Assembly: GCA_000697355.1 (NCBI GenBank)
Contig: JNEN01001266.1
Span: forward strand, 124,001 to 188,000
Direction of reading: 5' to 3'
Source of the DNA: Syncephalastrum monosporum B8922
Taxonomy: Eukaryota > Mucoromycota > Mucoromycetes > Mucorales > Syncephalastraceae
DNA length: 64,000 bases
The notes beneath the pieces are model-generated. The model made no database searches, had not been told where the DNA came from, and saw only the letters and a list, made by a program, of their open reading frames with translations. This document shows positions 11,841 through 22,763 of the stretch, piece after piece. The position numbers were made by a program, and so were the translations under genes. Positions within the stretch are counted from its first letter, which is position 1; the number at the start of each line of letters is the position of its first letter.

Positions 11841-14800
11841 ATGTCGCATGACACAAGGCAGCGTAGTGATGATAATCATTCGGCTAACACTATGTTTCCC
11901 AGACGAGAAGGGTATGTCTTCCAATGTTGTTTGTAGTCTCTTTTGGTTTGTTGACATGTGTGTATGTTTGTAAATACTAGACCTTCAGAGACACCACAAC
12001 AAGCTCGCGCTACAATAATACCACAAGATATTACAGACGCGAGATCGGTGCAAGACGAACAAGGTGGGTGGCGTAAAGCCTGATTGGATATGAAAAGACC
12101 CAAAGGCTCAAACGACCGATCTAGTGGTGTACATAGATGAAGCGGCGGAGAGCGAGAGATGGCTAGACGCGTACTCTACGCGATCTCAAAATGATGTCTA
12201 TGGCAACGTACGCGAAGAGATGGAAGAAGTAGGACGGTACCTACGTTATGCACCCTCGACGGATTCTCTGCTGCATTTAATCGAAACGAAACACCGCCGA
12301 CAGCATCACACAGGGCTCGGTGGTTCAGCAGGATCGAATCTTTCCAACGACACACTCGTCAACAGCAGCAGCCACGCTGCCTTCCCAGCATGGTCCGCTA
12401 CTTGCTCTGTCCCTATCGACCAGATACAGTCTGTCTTTGTCCAGCTCACCAATCGCTTCGGCTTCCAACATGACAGCATGCAAAACATGTACGAGCACCT
12501 TCTGACCATGCTCGACTCGCGTTCTTCACGTATGCCCGGCACCAAAGCACTGCAATCTCTGCATGCCGAGTATATAGGTGGTCCTCATGCGAACTATCGC
12601 AAGTGGTTTTTTGCTGCTCAGCTCGATCTCGACGAAGCTGTGGGTGATCAGCACGCTGCTACGCACGTCGCCGAAGACAGCCAGCACCACGATAATAGAC
12701 ACACCGACGAGGGCCTCGCGCTACAGTCTGCGGAGGAAACATGGCGTCTGCGTATGGAATCCTTGACCAACCTAGAGCGCATACGCCAGATTGCCCTTTG
12801 GCTACTGATATGGGCTGAGGCTGCCAACGTTCGTTTTTGCCCCGAAGCTCTCTGTTTTATCTTCAAGTGCGCCAAGGACCATGACGACGCTATCACCCAG
12901 GAAACCCTTATTGCCGAGGGTGATTTTCTGGATCACGTCATTGCCCCCATATATACCTTTGTCCGTGACGAGTCTTACGACAAGCAGGGCATACACCGCG
13001 AACGCGACCACGCAGATACCATTGGCTACGACGACGTCAACCAGCTTTTCTGGTATCCAGAGCGCATCAATCGAATTGTTCTTCGTAAACAAGAAGGCAG
13101 ACGGATACGTCTGACAGATCTGGCACCTCATGAGCGCTACATGCAGTTGCGCAATGTCGAATGGTCCCGTGTCTTCCAAAAGACCTTCAAGGAAAAGCGC
13201 TCCTGGATGCATCTCGCCATCAACTTTACGCGTATCTGGATTATCCACATCGTCGCCTTCTGGTATTACATTGCCGCCAACGCAGACTCGATCTACCTTT
13301 CCGAAGACAAGGAACAGGCTGCCATGGAAACACCCGTCAAGCTGTCCGTCGTTGCCCTTGGCGGTGGTATCGCGACTCTCCTTGTGATGCTTGCCAGTAC
13401 CGTTGAATATGTGTACGTGCCCCTCTCATGGCGCCGTGCTGGTATACTCTCACGGCGACTCGCGCTCCTTATTCCCATATTGCTCGTCAACGTCGGGCCC
13501 TCCATTTATTGTATCCGATTTGACCGTACGAGTAAAATAGCCATGATTGTCGCCGTCGTCCAGCTTTTGATCAGCATCGCCACCAGCATCTTTTTCGCCG
13601 TCATCCCTCAATCACGCCTGTTTGTCCGCTTCCGCAAAAACTCGCGCAAGAGTTTGGCAAGTCAGACATTCACAGCCAATTTTCCCCACCTCAAGCGCAT
13701 GGATCGCCTCATGTCCATCGGTCTTTGGCTCTGCGTCTTTAGCTGCAAGCTGATCGAGTCCTACTTTTTCCTCGCCCTCTCGTTCAAGGATCCTCTGACT
13801 GTCATGGCCCGTATGCGCGTCCAAAATTGCAGTGACCCCTACCTGGGGACAGGCCTCTGCACATATATGCCGACGGTCACGCTCGTGTTCATGTTCCTCA
13901 TGGAGCTCATCCTGTTCTTCTTGGATACCTATCTGTGGTACATTATCTGGAACACGGTCTTCTCTGTTGCACGCTCCTTTTATCTCGGCATCTCGATCTG
14001 GACCCCATGGCGGAACATGTTCTCCAGGTTGCCCAAGCGAATCTATGCCAAAATCCTCGCCTCGTCCGAATTTGAAGTGCAATACAAGCCCAAGTTTCTG
14101 TGCTCCCAGATCTGGAACGCGTTCATCATTGCCATGTATCGTGAACATCTACTTTCTTCGGATCACGTTGGGAAATTGCTGTACCAACAGGTAAAGTTAC
14201 AAAAAAAAAAAAAAAGAAATATGCCAGGAATAGTTCAGCTGATACGGATGGCACTCAGGTACCAAGTGGTGATGATGAAGGAAAACGTGCTTTGAAACCA
14301 CCGACGTTCTTTGTATCGCAAGAGGATGTGGCGTTCAAAACGGAGTATTATCCACAGCAAAGCGAGGCTGAACGTCGCATGCACTTTTTCGCACAGAGCT
14401 TGACAACACCGATGCCCGAACCTATGCCCATTCCTGCCATGCCGACCTTCACCGTCATGACGCCCCATTACAGCGAAAAGATTCTACTCTCCCTGCGCGA
14501 AATCATCCGAGAGGACGACCGCAATACCCGTATCACCCTGCTTGAGTATCTGAAGAAGCTCCATCCGTTTGAATGGGAAAACTTTGTGCGCGATACGAAG
14601 GTGTTTGCCGACGAAGCGACCTTGGACGACATCCCTGAGCAGCAGTCGGATCTTAACAGCCTGGCATCATCGGAAAAGACACGTATCCAAAAAGAAACGG
14701 ACGACCTGCCCTTCTATTGCATCGGTTTCAAGTCATCCGCGCCAGAGTATACCCTGCGAACACGCATCTGGGCTTCGCTGCGCTCACAGACACTCTACCG

Positions 14801-17574
14801 CACTGTCACCGGTTTCATGAACTACCACAAGGCGATCAAGCTCCTCTATCGTGTTGAGAACCCCGAGCTCTTCTCATCGCCGGACGCTGAAAAGGCGGAA
14901 GCCGCACTGGATCAGATGGCCGCTCGCAAGTTCAAGCTTCTTCTGGCCATGCAGCGTTACACGTCGTTTGACAAGGAAGAGAAGGAATGCGTCGAGTTTT
15001 TGCTCACCGCCTATCCCGATCTCCAGATCGCCTATCTCGAAAAGCAAGACGTCACGCATGACTCCGAAGTGGTCTCGGTGTACTACTCGGTCTTGATAGA
15101 CGGCCATTGTCCTCTCGCCGCGGATGGTACACGTACACCCAAGTTCCGTGTGCGCCTGCCTGGCAACCCGATTCTGGGCGATGGCAAGTCTGACAACCAG
15201 AACGTGGCACTCCCATTCCATCGCGGTGAATACCTGCAGCTGATCGACGCCAACCAAGACAACTATTTGGAGGAATGTCTCAAAATCCGCAGCGTGCTCG
15301 GCGAGTTTGAAAACAATTGCCGCACTGACGTGTCTCCCTACACGGATGTCTCGGGAACGGGTCCGGTAGCTATCGTAGGTGCACGGGAGTACATCTTTTC
15401 CGAGAACGTTGGTATGCTGGGTGACATCGCAGCGGGTAAAGAGAAGACTTTTGGTACTCTTAGCCAGCGTATCATGGCCACGATTGGCGGCAAGGTAATA
15501 TTTATATATATATGTATATATATATCACTGTGGACGTAGACTAACATGATCTTTTGATTGTTAAGCTTCACTATGGCCATCCCGACTTCTTGAACTCCAT
15601 CTTTATGACGACACGTGGTGGCGTCAGCAAAGGTCAAAAAGGCCTGCATTTGAATGAAGATATCTATGCCGGTATGAACGCTTTCAAACGGGGTGGTCGC
15701 ATCAAGCACGTCGAGTACTTCCAATGCGGCAAAGGTCGCGACCTTGGCTTCAGCTCAATCCTCAACTTCACGACCAAGATCGGTACGGGCATGGGCGAAC
15801 AAATGCTATCCCGCGAATACTACTATCTCGGCACGCAGCTGCCCCTGGACCGCTTCTTGACCTTTTACTATGCGCATCCGGGTTTCCATGTCAACAACAT
15901 CTTCATCATGCTGTCCGTCCAGCTCTTTATGCTGGTCCTGCTCGTGCTCGGCTCCATGGCCATGCCGCTGACGATCTGCACTTACCACCCTGAAGCACCC
16001 CCTGATGCCCCGCTCGAGCCTGCCGGTTGCTACAATTTGGTGCCCGTGTTCGACTGGCTCAAGCGCGTCGTCATCTCGATCTTTGTCATTTTCTTTGTCT
16101 CTTTCTTGCCACTGTTCTTGCAAGAGCTCACTGAACGCGGTTTCTTCCGTGCCATCATGCGCCTTGCCAAACACCTCTTGTCGCTATCACCCTTTTTCGA
16201 GATCTTTGTGACACAGACCTACGCCAACGCAATCCTGAACAACCTGTCCTTTGGCGGTGCTCGCTACATTGCCACTGGGCGTGGATTTGCGACGGCTCGC
16301 GTTCCATTTTCTCTGCTCTATGCACGGTTCGCCGACACCAGCATGTACTTTGGCGCACGCAGTCTCCTCGTCCTGCTCTTTGCGTCGATCGTGATCTGGA
16401 TCCCGCATTACATCTATTTCTGGATCACTGTCTTTGCTCTGGTGCTCTCGCCCTTCCTGTTTAACCCCCACCAGTTTGCTCTTGTCGACTTTTTGGTGGA
16501 CTACCGCGACTTTATCCGGTGGCTCTCCCGCGGGAATGGCAAATCACACGCGAATGCTTGGATCGATTACTGCCGCTATACACGGACCAAGATAACGGGT
16601 GTCAAGCGCAAGCGACTCGGCCAACAGAACCGACGTCAGCATCAAGCGCCTGCCTTTCAACAGCCCCGTGCTCGTCTCAGTGTCATATTCTTTTCAGAGA
16701 TTGGCGTGCCGCTTGTCCTTGCCGTCGTCTGCCTGATCGCGTATATGTTTGTTCGCAGCTTCGATGAGCACGACGCCTCGCTTCCTAACTCGGGTCCCAG
16801 CGGTATCTTGCGGATCGCCATCATCGCCTTGGGCCCTATTGCCCTCAACGCGGGTGTCCTCGGAGGCATATTCTTTGTTTCTCTTTTGGGCGGTTCGCTT
16901 GCTTCGTTCTGCTGTGGTGTCAAATTTGGCGCTACCATGGCAGCGCTTGCACACGGCTTTGCGGTCATCGGCTTCGTCGTCTTTTTCGAGGTGCTCTACT
17001 TTTTGGAAGGCTGGCACTTTGCACGCACTATCCTGGGCATGATTGCGGTGTGCGCTGTGCAACGCTTGCTCTTCAAGCTGATCACGGTGCTCTTTCTCAC
17101 GCGCGAGTTCCAGGAGGGCCACAGCAACCAAGGCTGGTGGACGGGCAAGTGGTATGGTCGTGGGGTAAGTGGTGTTGAGCCCATGGCATCCATTCGATAC
17201 TTATTTTGTTGTTTCTATAGTTTGGGTGGCATGCATTGTCGCAGCCTCTGCGTGAATACTTGTGCAAGATTGTTGAGATGAGCCTGTTTGCTACGGATTT
17301 TGTCATGGGGCACTTTATCTTATTCGCGCTGTACCTCGTCTGCCTCATCCCGGGAATTGACCAGTGGCATTCGGTGATGCTCTTCTGGCTGCGACCCAGC
17401 AAGCAGATACGCGCCCCCATTTATTCCCTCACCCAGCGTCGGAAGCGGCGCCAGATAGCCGTCCTGTATGGTATCTTTTTAGGCTTGCTTATGATCCTCT
17501 TCCTGGGTCTTCTTATCGTGCCGGCAGTCGTCGGCCCCAGCCTTGCATCTTTCAACTTCAAGCTCCCCATTTAA
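11841..17574 (+). CDS. FKS1: 1,3-beta-D-glucan synthase catalytic subunit
   Basis: This integral plasma-membrane enzyme polymerises UDP-glucose into cell-wall beta-1,3-glucan and is the echinocandin target. Six exons: 11841-11911, 11981-12063, 12125-14190, 14259-15494, 15566-17164 and 17221-17574, giving 1802 aa (family usually about 1800-1900). The two short 5' exons were assigned because the large third exon has no ATG and phases match across both introns. An N-terminal cytosolic domain, a first membrane cluster (residues about 415-680), the large cytosolic catalytic region with the signature [16 protein letters not shown], and a C-terminal membrane cluster are present. Hot spot 1 (13768-13794) reads FLALSFKDP and hot spot 2 (16052-16075) reads DWLKRVVI. 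Both differ from the ascomycete consensus. The intron after 14190 contains a 14-A run. Confidence 0.97.
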
Positions 17575-18222
17575 AATATTCACCTGCATTTAACACATAG
17601 CACATAATCACCTACATAGTATAATTACATATACGCACAAACTATATGTATCACCTTGGCTATCTATATCCATTTATCTTACGATATTCACATGAAATAC
17701 AATTTTCCATATGTTACATCATATTAGAATGCACTTGGAGAGTAAAGAGATGGTTTATTGAAACTGTTATCCAAACTGCGAAGAGCAGAGTGTGGGCCGT
17801 TCACTGTCAACAGCACCTTTTCTTTAGTCTTTCCGGTGTATGATGCGTTCTGAGCTGAGCATTAAAGTACAAAGTAAGAGGTATGAGATAGAGGTATATC
17901 TGGCTCATCCGAGTAGTATCTACTTCTATTTACTCTCTATTAAAAACTGTTGAAGACTTTACTCATAAAATTGATAGGAAAAATAGACAAAGATATACAA
18001 AAAAAAAATATCATAGCAAGTTAGCTGTGAGGTGCTTTCCTGACATCACTCTACATATGCAACTATACACGTCGTCCCTTTAATTACATACAGGTTGCAG
18101 TATTCGATATCTACATACCGTATACGCTATGTATATCTGCATACACATAGAGGAAAGCCTTGCAACATAATTTTCACTGAATGTTCCTATCGGGTACTGG
18201 GCACGCAGCTCCGGCAAAGGGA

Positions 18223-18382
18223 TCTGGGGCCTTAGTCCCAGCTAGCCTTCGACTCGGACAGGGGAGACACAAAGAGCAAGTACAAGCTATGATGGCCCGT
18301 AGCTGCAGGCGAGGGAAGTCATTCATATCCGGAACGCAACCGAGGTGTCACTCTTGGACGAAGCGAAGCGAGTCGTGCAGCC
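18223..18382 (+). repeat. Hairpin-bearing repeat, unit 1
   Basis: This is a diverged direct copy of the unit at 18597-18755. It begins with a G-rich/C-rich inverted repeat (GGGGC, CTTA, GTCCC). A conserved stretch follows (GATG.CCCG.AGC..AGGCGA, then a CGGAACG block and TGGACGAAGCG.AGCG). I estimate about 70-75% identity over its last 95 bases by eye. It has no coding capacity. It could be a short interspersed element or a structured RNA relic. Confidence 0.65.
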
Positions 18383-18596
18383 TGTATGGAAAGGGTGCGC
18401 CTTGACTCCGCTAACTCGAGTTATGCAGTCCTAAAAGGGTGATACTACTTAGTAGAAAGGTAACGAAGCTTAATTGCCTTTTACAGGCAGGACTATCTGA
18501 TATAGAAGACCTACTGATACCGCAAGTATTGACGACGAGCATCTGGTCATTATAGTCCGATTGCTTGGTGTCGTAGTGTCGCAAGAAAAACGAGGC

Positions 18597-18755
18597 TTTG
18601 GGGGCTGGCCCCCATAAAGCTTTGCGACGCGAGAAGGAGTGATCCTGAGATCTATCGGAGGTTGTGATGACCCGAAGCCGTAGGCGAAGGGGCTCACTCA
18701 CACCTGGAACGTAAGGCAAAGGTTCACTACTGGACGAAGCGGAGCGTGTCATAGG
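18597..18755 (+). repeat. Hairpin-bearing repeat, unit 2
   Basis: This second copy of the unit starts 374 bp after the first, in the same orientation. Its hairpin is stronger: GGGGGC, TG, GCCCCC. It ends with TAGGCTAGTT, a ten-base string that also closes copies A and B of the larger dispersed repeat family. Confidence 0.65.
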
Positions 18756-18921
18756 CTAGTTTAATCCATTAATTAGGTATTAATATCTTCATATACCCCT
18801 TTTGTTGTTTCTCTTTCAAACATCAGTGATTGCAGTGATTTATCACTGATTTAAATTTGCTATATTTTTATAAGTTTGTTTTCCCTCAATCCGATATTTT
18901 CTTCCACACAATCCATTGCGA

Positions 18922-19902
18922 ATGACAAAAGCGCGCAACTCACGAGGGAGTCACACTGCAGGCCGTACGAGACAAGGTATATCGGGGGTGGAAGTCGATC
19001 TCGATATCGATATGGATTGGCAGGCCAGTGCAAGAAGCCCAGAAGAGCAGCAGGCCCAAGAAGAGCAAGTGATTGCCTGGTCCAGTGACGACGACGACGA
19101 CGACGACGACGACAATCCGAGCTCGTCCAAAGACAAAGATAGATGCAGGCAGAGAGAAAAAGAGGCGGCGTCTTCTGTAAAATACTCCATCCCAAAGAAA
19201 CTCCAAGCTTTGCGGGATCCGCCTGTTTGCTTCTGCGGCATAGAAGCCTACGAAACACAAGATGACGTGCTCGGAATCATGTACGATTGTCACTATACGA
19301 ACCCTGCTATTTTTCCCAGAGGCGTGCGGTACTCCGGTATGATCTGCGGCTTCCACATTCACAAAGAAATATGTGATCAGTTTCGCCACCAACTGCAACA
19401 AGGATCGGATATTGACGAGCAGGACCCAAAGCTCAGCGTGTGTCCCTACTTAAACTTCACTGCTTGTGCTCTGCTGGGCATCACAAACACGTACAAGAAG
19501 CGTACGCCTCCGGTCACTGAATGCTTTTGTGGGCTGCCGATGGCTCTGTCCGAACCAGATACTGTTTCTGACGTGCTGACCTTCCGCTGTCCCAACGCGA
19601 AGACACCTGGCCCGCGTCCGAAATGCAGCTACAAAGTACGCGCCGAGCAAGTGCCGTTCCATCGCGCCCGCTACCTTCCTCATCAGCTTTCGCGTTGTTT
19701 GATACAGGAAAGGAGGAACCGCAAAAGCAAAAGCCTGTCTGCTTTCAATAAAAAATGCTGCGTCTGCTGGCACCGTTCCATCAAAATTGCCATTCTACCC
19801 TGCTTCCATTCCTACTACTGTCATGAATGCGTTAGCAAGCTGCAAGAATGTGCCATCTGCCGTGGTCCTATCCTCGGCGTCCAACGCATCCTGTTCAGCT
19901 GA
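18922..19902 (+). CDS. RING-finger protein with two CxCG zinc modules
   Basis: This single-exon gene encodes 326 aa and is a likely E3 ubiquitin ligase, judged from the C-terminal RING. The RING runs from residues about 279 to 316: CxxC, then CFHxxxCxxC, then CxxC. That spacing resembles the compact RINGs of Mex-3/Mdm2-type proteins. Upstream lie two similar cysteine modules opening with CFCG at residues 103 and 201, each followed by further Cys/His (for example CGFHIHKEIC). They suggest two zinc-binding repeats distantly like GRF-type fingers. The N-terminus is charged and includes nine consecutive Asp (56-64). There is no membrane segment. The ATG at 18922 is the first in frame. The substrate is unknown and the domain combination is not one I recognise as characterised. 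Confidence 0.85.
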   Translation: MTKARNSRGSHTAGRTRQGISGVEVDLDIDMDWQASARSPEEQQAQEEQVIAWSSDDDDDDDDDNPSSSKDKDRCRQREKEAASSVKYSIPKKLQALRDPPVCFCGIEAYETQDDVLGIMYDCHYTNPAIFPRGVRYSGMICGFHIHKEICDQFRHQLQQGSDIDEQDPKLSVCPYLNFTACALLGITNTYKKRTPPVTECFCGLPMALSEPDTVSDVLTFRCPNAKTPGPRPKCSYKVRAEQVPFHRARYLPHQLSRCLIQERRNRKSKSLSAFNKKCCVCWHRSIKIAILPCFHSYYCHECVSKLQECAICRGPILGVQRILFS

Positions 19903-20044
19903 GCTATCTGCCGTCACCGCCCGCCCGCTTCCATTTATCCGCCCGGCTTCTCAGCTCGAATATTATCCTCCTCGATATCCTTCCCAGTCTTCTTGGCTTT
20001 GACGTCTCCGCATCATCGACAATGCTCGCTTTTGCTGCTAATAC

Positions 20045-20050
20045 AATAAA
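20045..20050 (+). terminator. Candidate poly(A) signal AATAAA
   Basis: An AATAAA hexamer lies about 140 nt after the stop of the RING gene, in AT-rich sequence just before dispersed repeat copy A. Confidence 0.45.
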
Positions 20051-20170
20051 GAATGTCTGTTCTGCTTTATACTCTGTATTATAATGTACAGCATAGCTAC
20101 TGGCTTAACTGGTGTTATCCAGTGTGTACCCGTGCGTTTGACGAGATCGAAATAAAACAGTTAACGATCC

Positions 20171-21032
20171 TGAAATCTGACACCACTTCCGGGAACACAA
20201 GGCATCTACCCAATCTTTGCGTTCTTTTACTCACAGGTGAGACTTCGATTGCGTGATAGTCGGGTACGCCAATGGGTTCTTTGAAACGCGAAAAAGCGGT
20301 TGACGTCAATCCCTGTCGGGATCCTTATCTTTACGCTCTTTTAACCATTGGTAAAACGTGAATTGCGTGATGGCTTGGGTAGTTAATGGAACCTATGAAA
20401 CTTGGAAGAAAGTTCGACCTCTATCCCTTCAGGTCCTTATCTTCTACTTTTGCTTTCCCATTGGCGCAGCCGGCTCGTGTCCTTGCATGAATATCGATTG
20501 ACGCGTGCACTTTCTCATGAAACTTCGCTTGTTTTCTCCCAGCGTCTACCTTTCGTCTCTCCGCTCCCCTCCTATCAGAGGTTTTTTATTTCGCTTTTTC
20601 CTCTGCCCATAAGTGAAAGAAATTCATGCCTATGCATTGAATATAAGACATTGACACACGTCTCGTTTCCGCTCCTTTTTCACTCCCCCTTTGAATCTCT
20701 TTCTCTCCGCTTCCTCTGCTCTTCTTGCCCGTTTGCGACCCTCTGGCCTAGGCGGTCAGTGGCCGGGACCACCGTTGAAGCTACCCCCCGCTCCAAAGAT
20801 ATGTGCCCTTGAGCCAAATGTCTGCTCCACGTCCATCGGTAAATGTTTGTGGTTGACAATATGAACCTGAGATTCAAAAATGTATCCTGCTGCCCAGCTT
20901 TAGATGAGGCAGTGGCCAACACGCCGTGAGTGAATCGACAACCCCGGCTCCGACCGCTTAAGTATATACTGTAAAAAAATGAAGTGCAGTGCAGGAGAAC
21001 TAATTTCAGAACGAAACTTCGTAGGCTAGTTA
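20171..21032 (+). repeat. Dispersed non-coding repeat family, copy A
   Basis: This copy is about 0.86 kb and is clearly related to segments at about 35.86-37.03 and 56.03-57.04 kb, all in the same orientation. Shared landmarks in order are ATCTGACACCACTTCC at the left edge (also in copy C), a tandem unit of about 114 bp containing GAAACGCGAA and GTCAATCCCTGTC, a CT-rich middle, GGTGGCCGGG-type and GCCAAATGTCTGC blocks, GTGGCCAACACGCCG, and the right end GTAGGCTAGTTA. Compared with B and C it lacks a middle segment of about 150-200 bp. Open frames inside it are low-complexity and not consistently preserved, so I treat it as non-coding, possibly a solo LTR or a MITE/SINE-like element. Confidence 0.85.
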
Positions 21033-21393
21033 CTTTTGTATGGAAACAGAAGGAACCACTGTATGTACAATGGAAGCATGCAAATGAAAGTTGCTGGTGG
21101 GTTCGCAGCAGACGACAGGCACATAACAAAGAGGAAAAGACTTTTGGTGTTGGTAAAGGACGAGAGAAATTATCTCTGAGCAGCTATGGATAAACAATGC
21201 GAGTGATGATCAGACGTTGGATAAGCACATGAGTGGCAGGACAGGGAAATAGGGCTGAATCCAGGTATTCAGGGACAGTAAATACTGCAATATGGCTGGC
21301 TGAAATTGGTCGGAGGGAGCAGCGAGGGGATCGGTCAAAAATTGATGGTCAGGCCGCAGCGTTGAGATCCTTCCTTTAGGACATCCATCCATC

Positions 21394-22108
21394 ATGGTAT
21401 GTACCCTCCATCCATCCCATACACCCCATCCATCCGTTCATACCCAGTCCAGATGAAGGCGACACCATCCACGAACCGTCATCCGCTGTGCCTTTGCATC
21501 GATATCAACCCGTGTCGCCTTCGATTTGGCTCTCTCCCTCCCTCTCGAAATTAATCTCGCTAAAACTCATCCTCGCAATTCATTTATATCTTTTCAGACC
21601 TGCAAGAGAAGAAACAATGGACGCAACAAGCACGGCCGTGGCCACAACAAGTTTGTGCGCTGCATCAACTGCTGCCGCTGTGTCCCCAAGGTACTTTGCT
21701 GAAGCACATTGAGAGGCAATAATAGATGCTCATGCATGCCCTCATTCTCCATTTAGGACAAGGCCATCAAGCGCTTCAACATCCGCAACATGGTTGAGGC
21801 TGCTGCCGTCCGTGATCTGCAGGAGGCTTCCGTCTATGAGGGTAACTCAAAGCGTGCGTGTATATATGTGTCTATATACTCATAATGTTGTCTTCCATTA
21901 GAATACGCCATTCCCAAGCTGTACGTGAAGCTGCACTACTGCGTCTCGTGCGCTATCCACGCCCGTGTTGTGCGTGTCCGTTCCGTCAAGGACCGCCGCA
22001 ACCGTGCTCCTCCCCCGCGCTTCCGCTTCAGAGTAAGTTGAATGATTTGCTATGTGTGTTAGTAAGCAGTGCAGTTGACTGACTCGCTGTGTCTCTCGAT
22101 AGGCGTAA
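21394..22108 (+). CDS. RPS26: 40S ribosomal protein S26 (eS26)
   Basis: This small-subunit ribosomal protein lies near the mRNA exit channel. Five exons: 21394-21396 (ATG only), 21598-21690, 21757-21841, 21902-22032 and 22103-22108, giving 105 aa. Conserved blocks are KRRNNGR at the start, the zinc-binding cysteines ([11 protein letters not shown], later HYCVSCAIH), the central [10 protein letters not shown] helix and the tail APPPRFR. The 201-nt first intron directly follows the ATG, and the start sits inside a CATC-rich run (21381-21435). The last coding exon adds only Ala and the stop. The tail is shorter than in animal S26 (about 115 aa). Confidence 0.96.
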
Positions 22109-22763
22109 GATCACTATTTCTCTCTCAAGCAGAGCCGAGCTTGCTTTTTGAAAGGAGAGCACAGACTACTTGTTCTGTTTCGTGTTCATGGAATAAACAA
22201 CCTGCACTTTCATAAGCAACCATGAGAAAAAGGCAACTGAAGTTAAGGTTTTTTCTGTGTGTGAGGATGTCGCAGTGAAAAGAAGCAAATTGTAATGAAA
22301 AAGGCGAGAGATGGCTTCCATTCTGGGTGGGCCAGTGGGGTTCCCAGCGGATCTGTTGCAGCGGGCGAGACAGTTTGTGTACAGTCGATTGTGATACGAG
22401 AACCGAAGCAATGTAAAGTAGGGGCAACATGCCAGCATAGAAATGCGAGGTCTTCGATGGCAACAAATGAACAAATGAATGTCTGTGTGTGGGAACTGCG
22501 AGTGGTGTATTGATCCGCGGACGAACAGTGCATTTGCTGTCAATTGATCAGCACGGAAAGTGAAATGGATATACATATAAAAAAAGAAAAAAAAAAAAAA
22601 AAGAGACCCCACATTTGTCCAACCCAACCCCACTTGCTCGCTCGCTCACCCACTTCTTTATTCATATACACACGCACTTTTTACTTTTCAAAAGTTTTCT
22701 CTCTTTGTCGCTCTCGAACCTTTGCCTCTGTCGCTCCTATCTTTCTTTTCTTCAAGGCACGCT
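22109..22763. other. Intergenic region RPS26-AMS1
   Basis: These 655 bp comprise the RPS26 3' region with an AATAAA at 22192-22197, an A-rich tract near 22580-22602, and a CT-rich promoter and leader for the mannosidase gene. I see no further gene. Confidence 0.6.
22192..22197 (+). terminator. Candidate poly(A) signal AATAAA
   Basis: This hexamer lies 84 nt after the RPS26 stop, a typical distance for 3'-end processing. Confidence 0.5.

Larger units (their letters stand above)
17575..18921. other. Intergenic region after FKS1
   Basis: These 1.35 kb are AT-rich DNA after the FKS1 stop. They contain no gene I can support, apart from the two related repeat units listed separately at about 18.22 and 18.60 kb. 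Confidence 0.6.

Noticed and set aside
20402..20812. 136-codon frame in repeat copy A, with similar frames in B and C (GPYLLLLLSHW, LFPLPxSE)
   Set aside because: The similarity follows from DNA repeat identity. The frames are low-complexity, differ in length and reading position between copies, and show no coding constraint.
21200..21257. C/D-box snoRNA-like pattern (GTGATGA, then CTGA about 50 nt later)
   Set aside because: There is no terminal stem and no C'/D' pair; such short motifs are frequent by chance.
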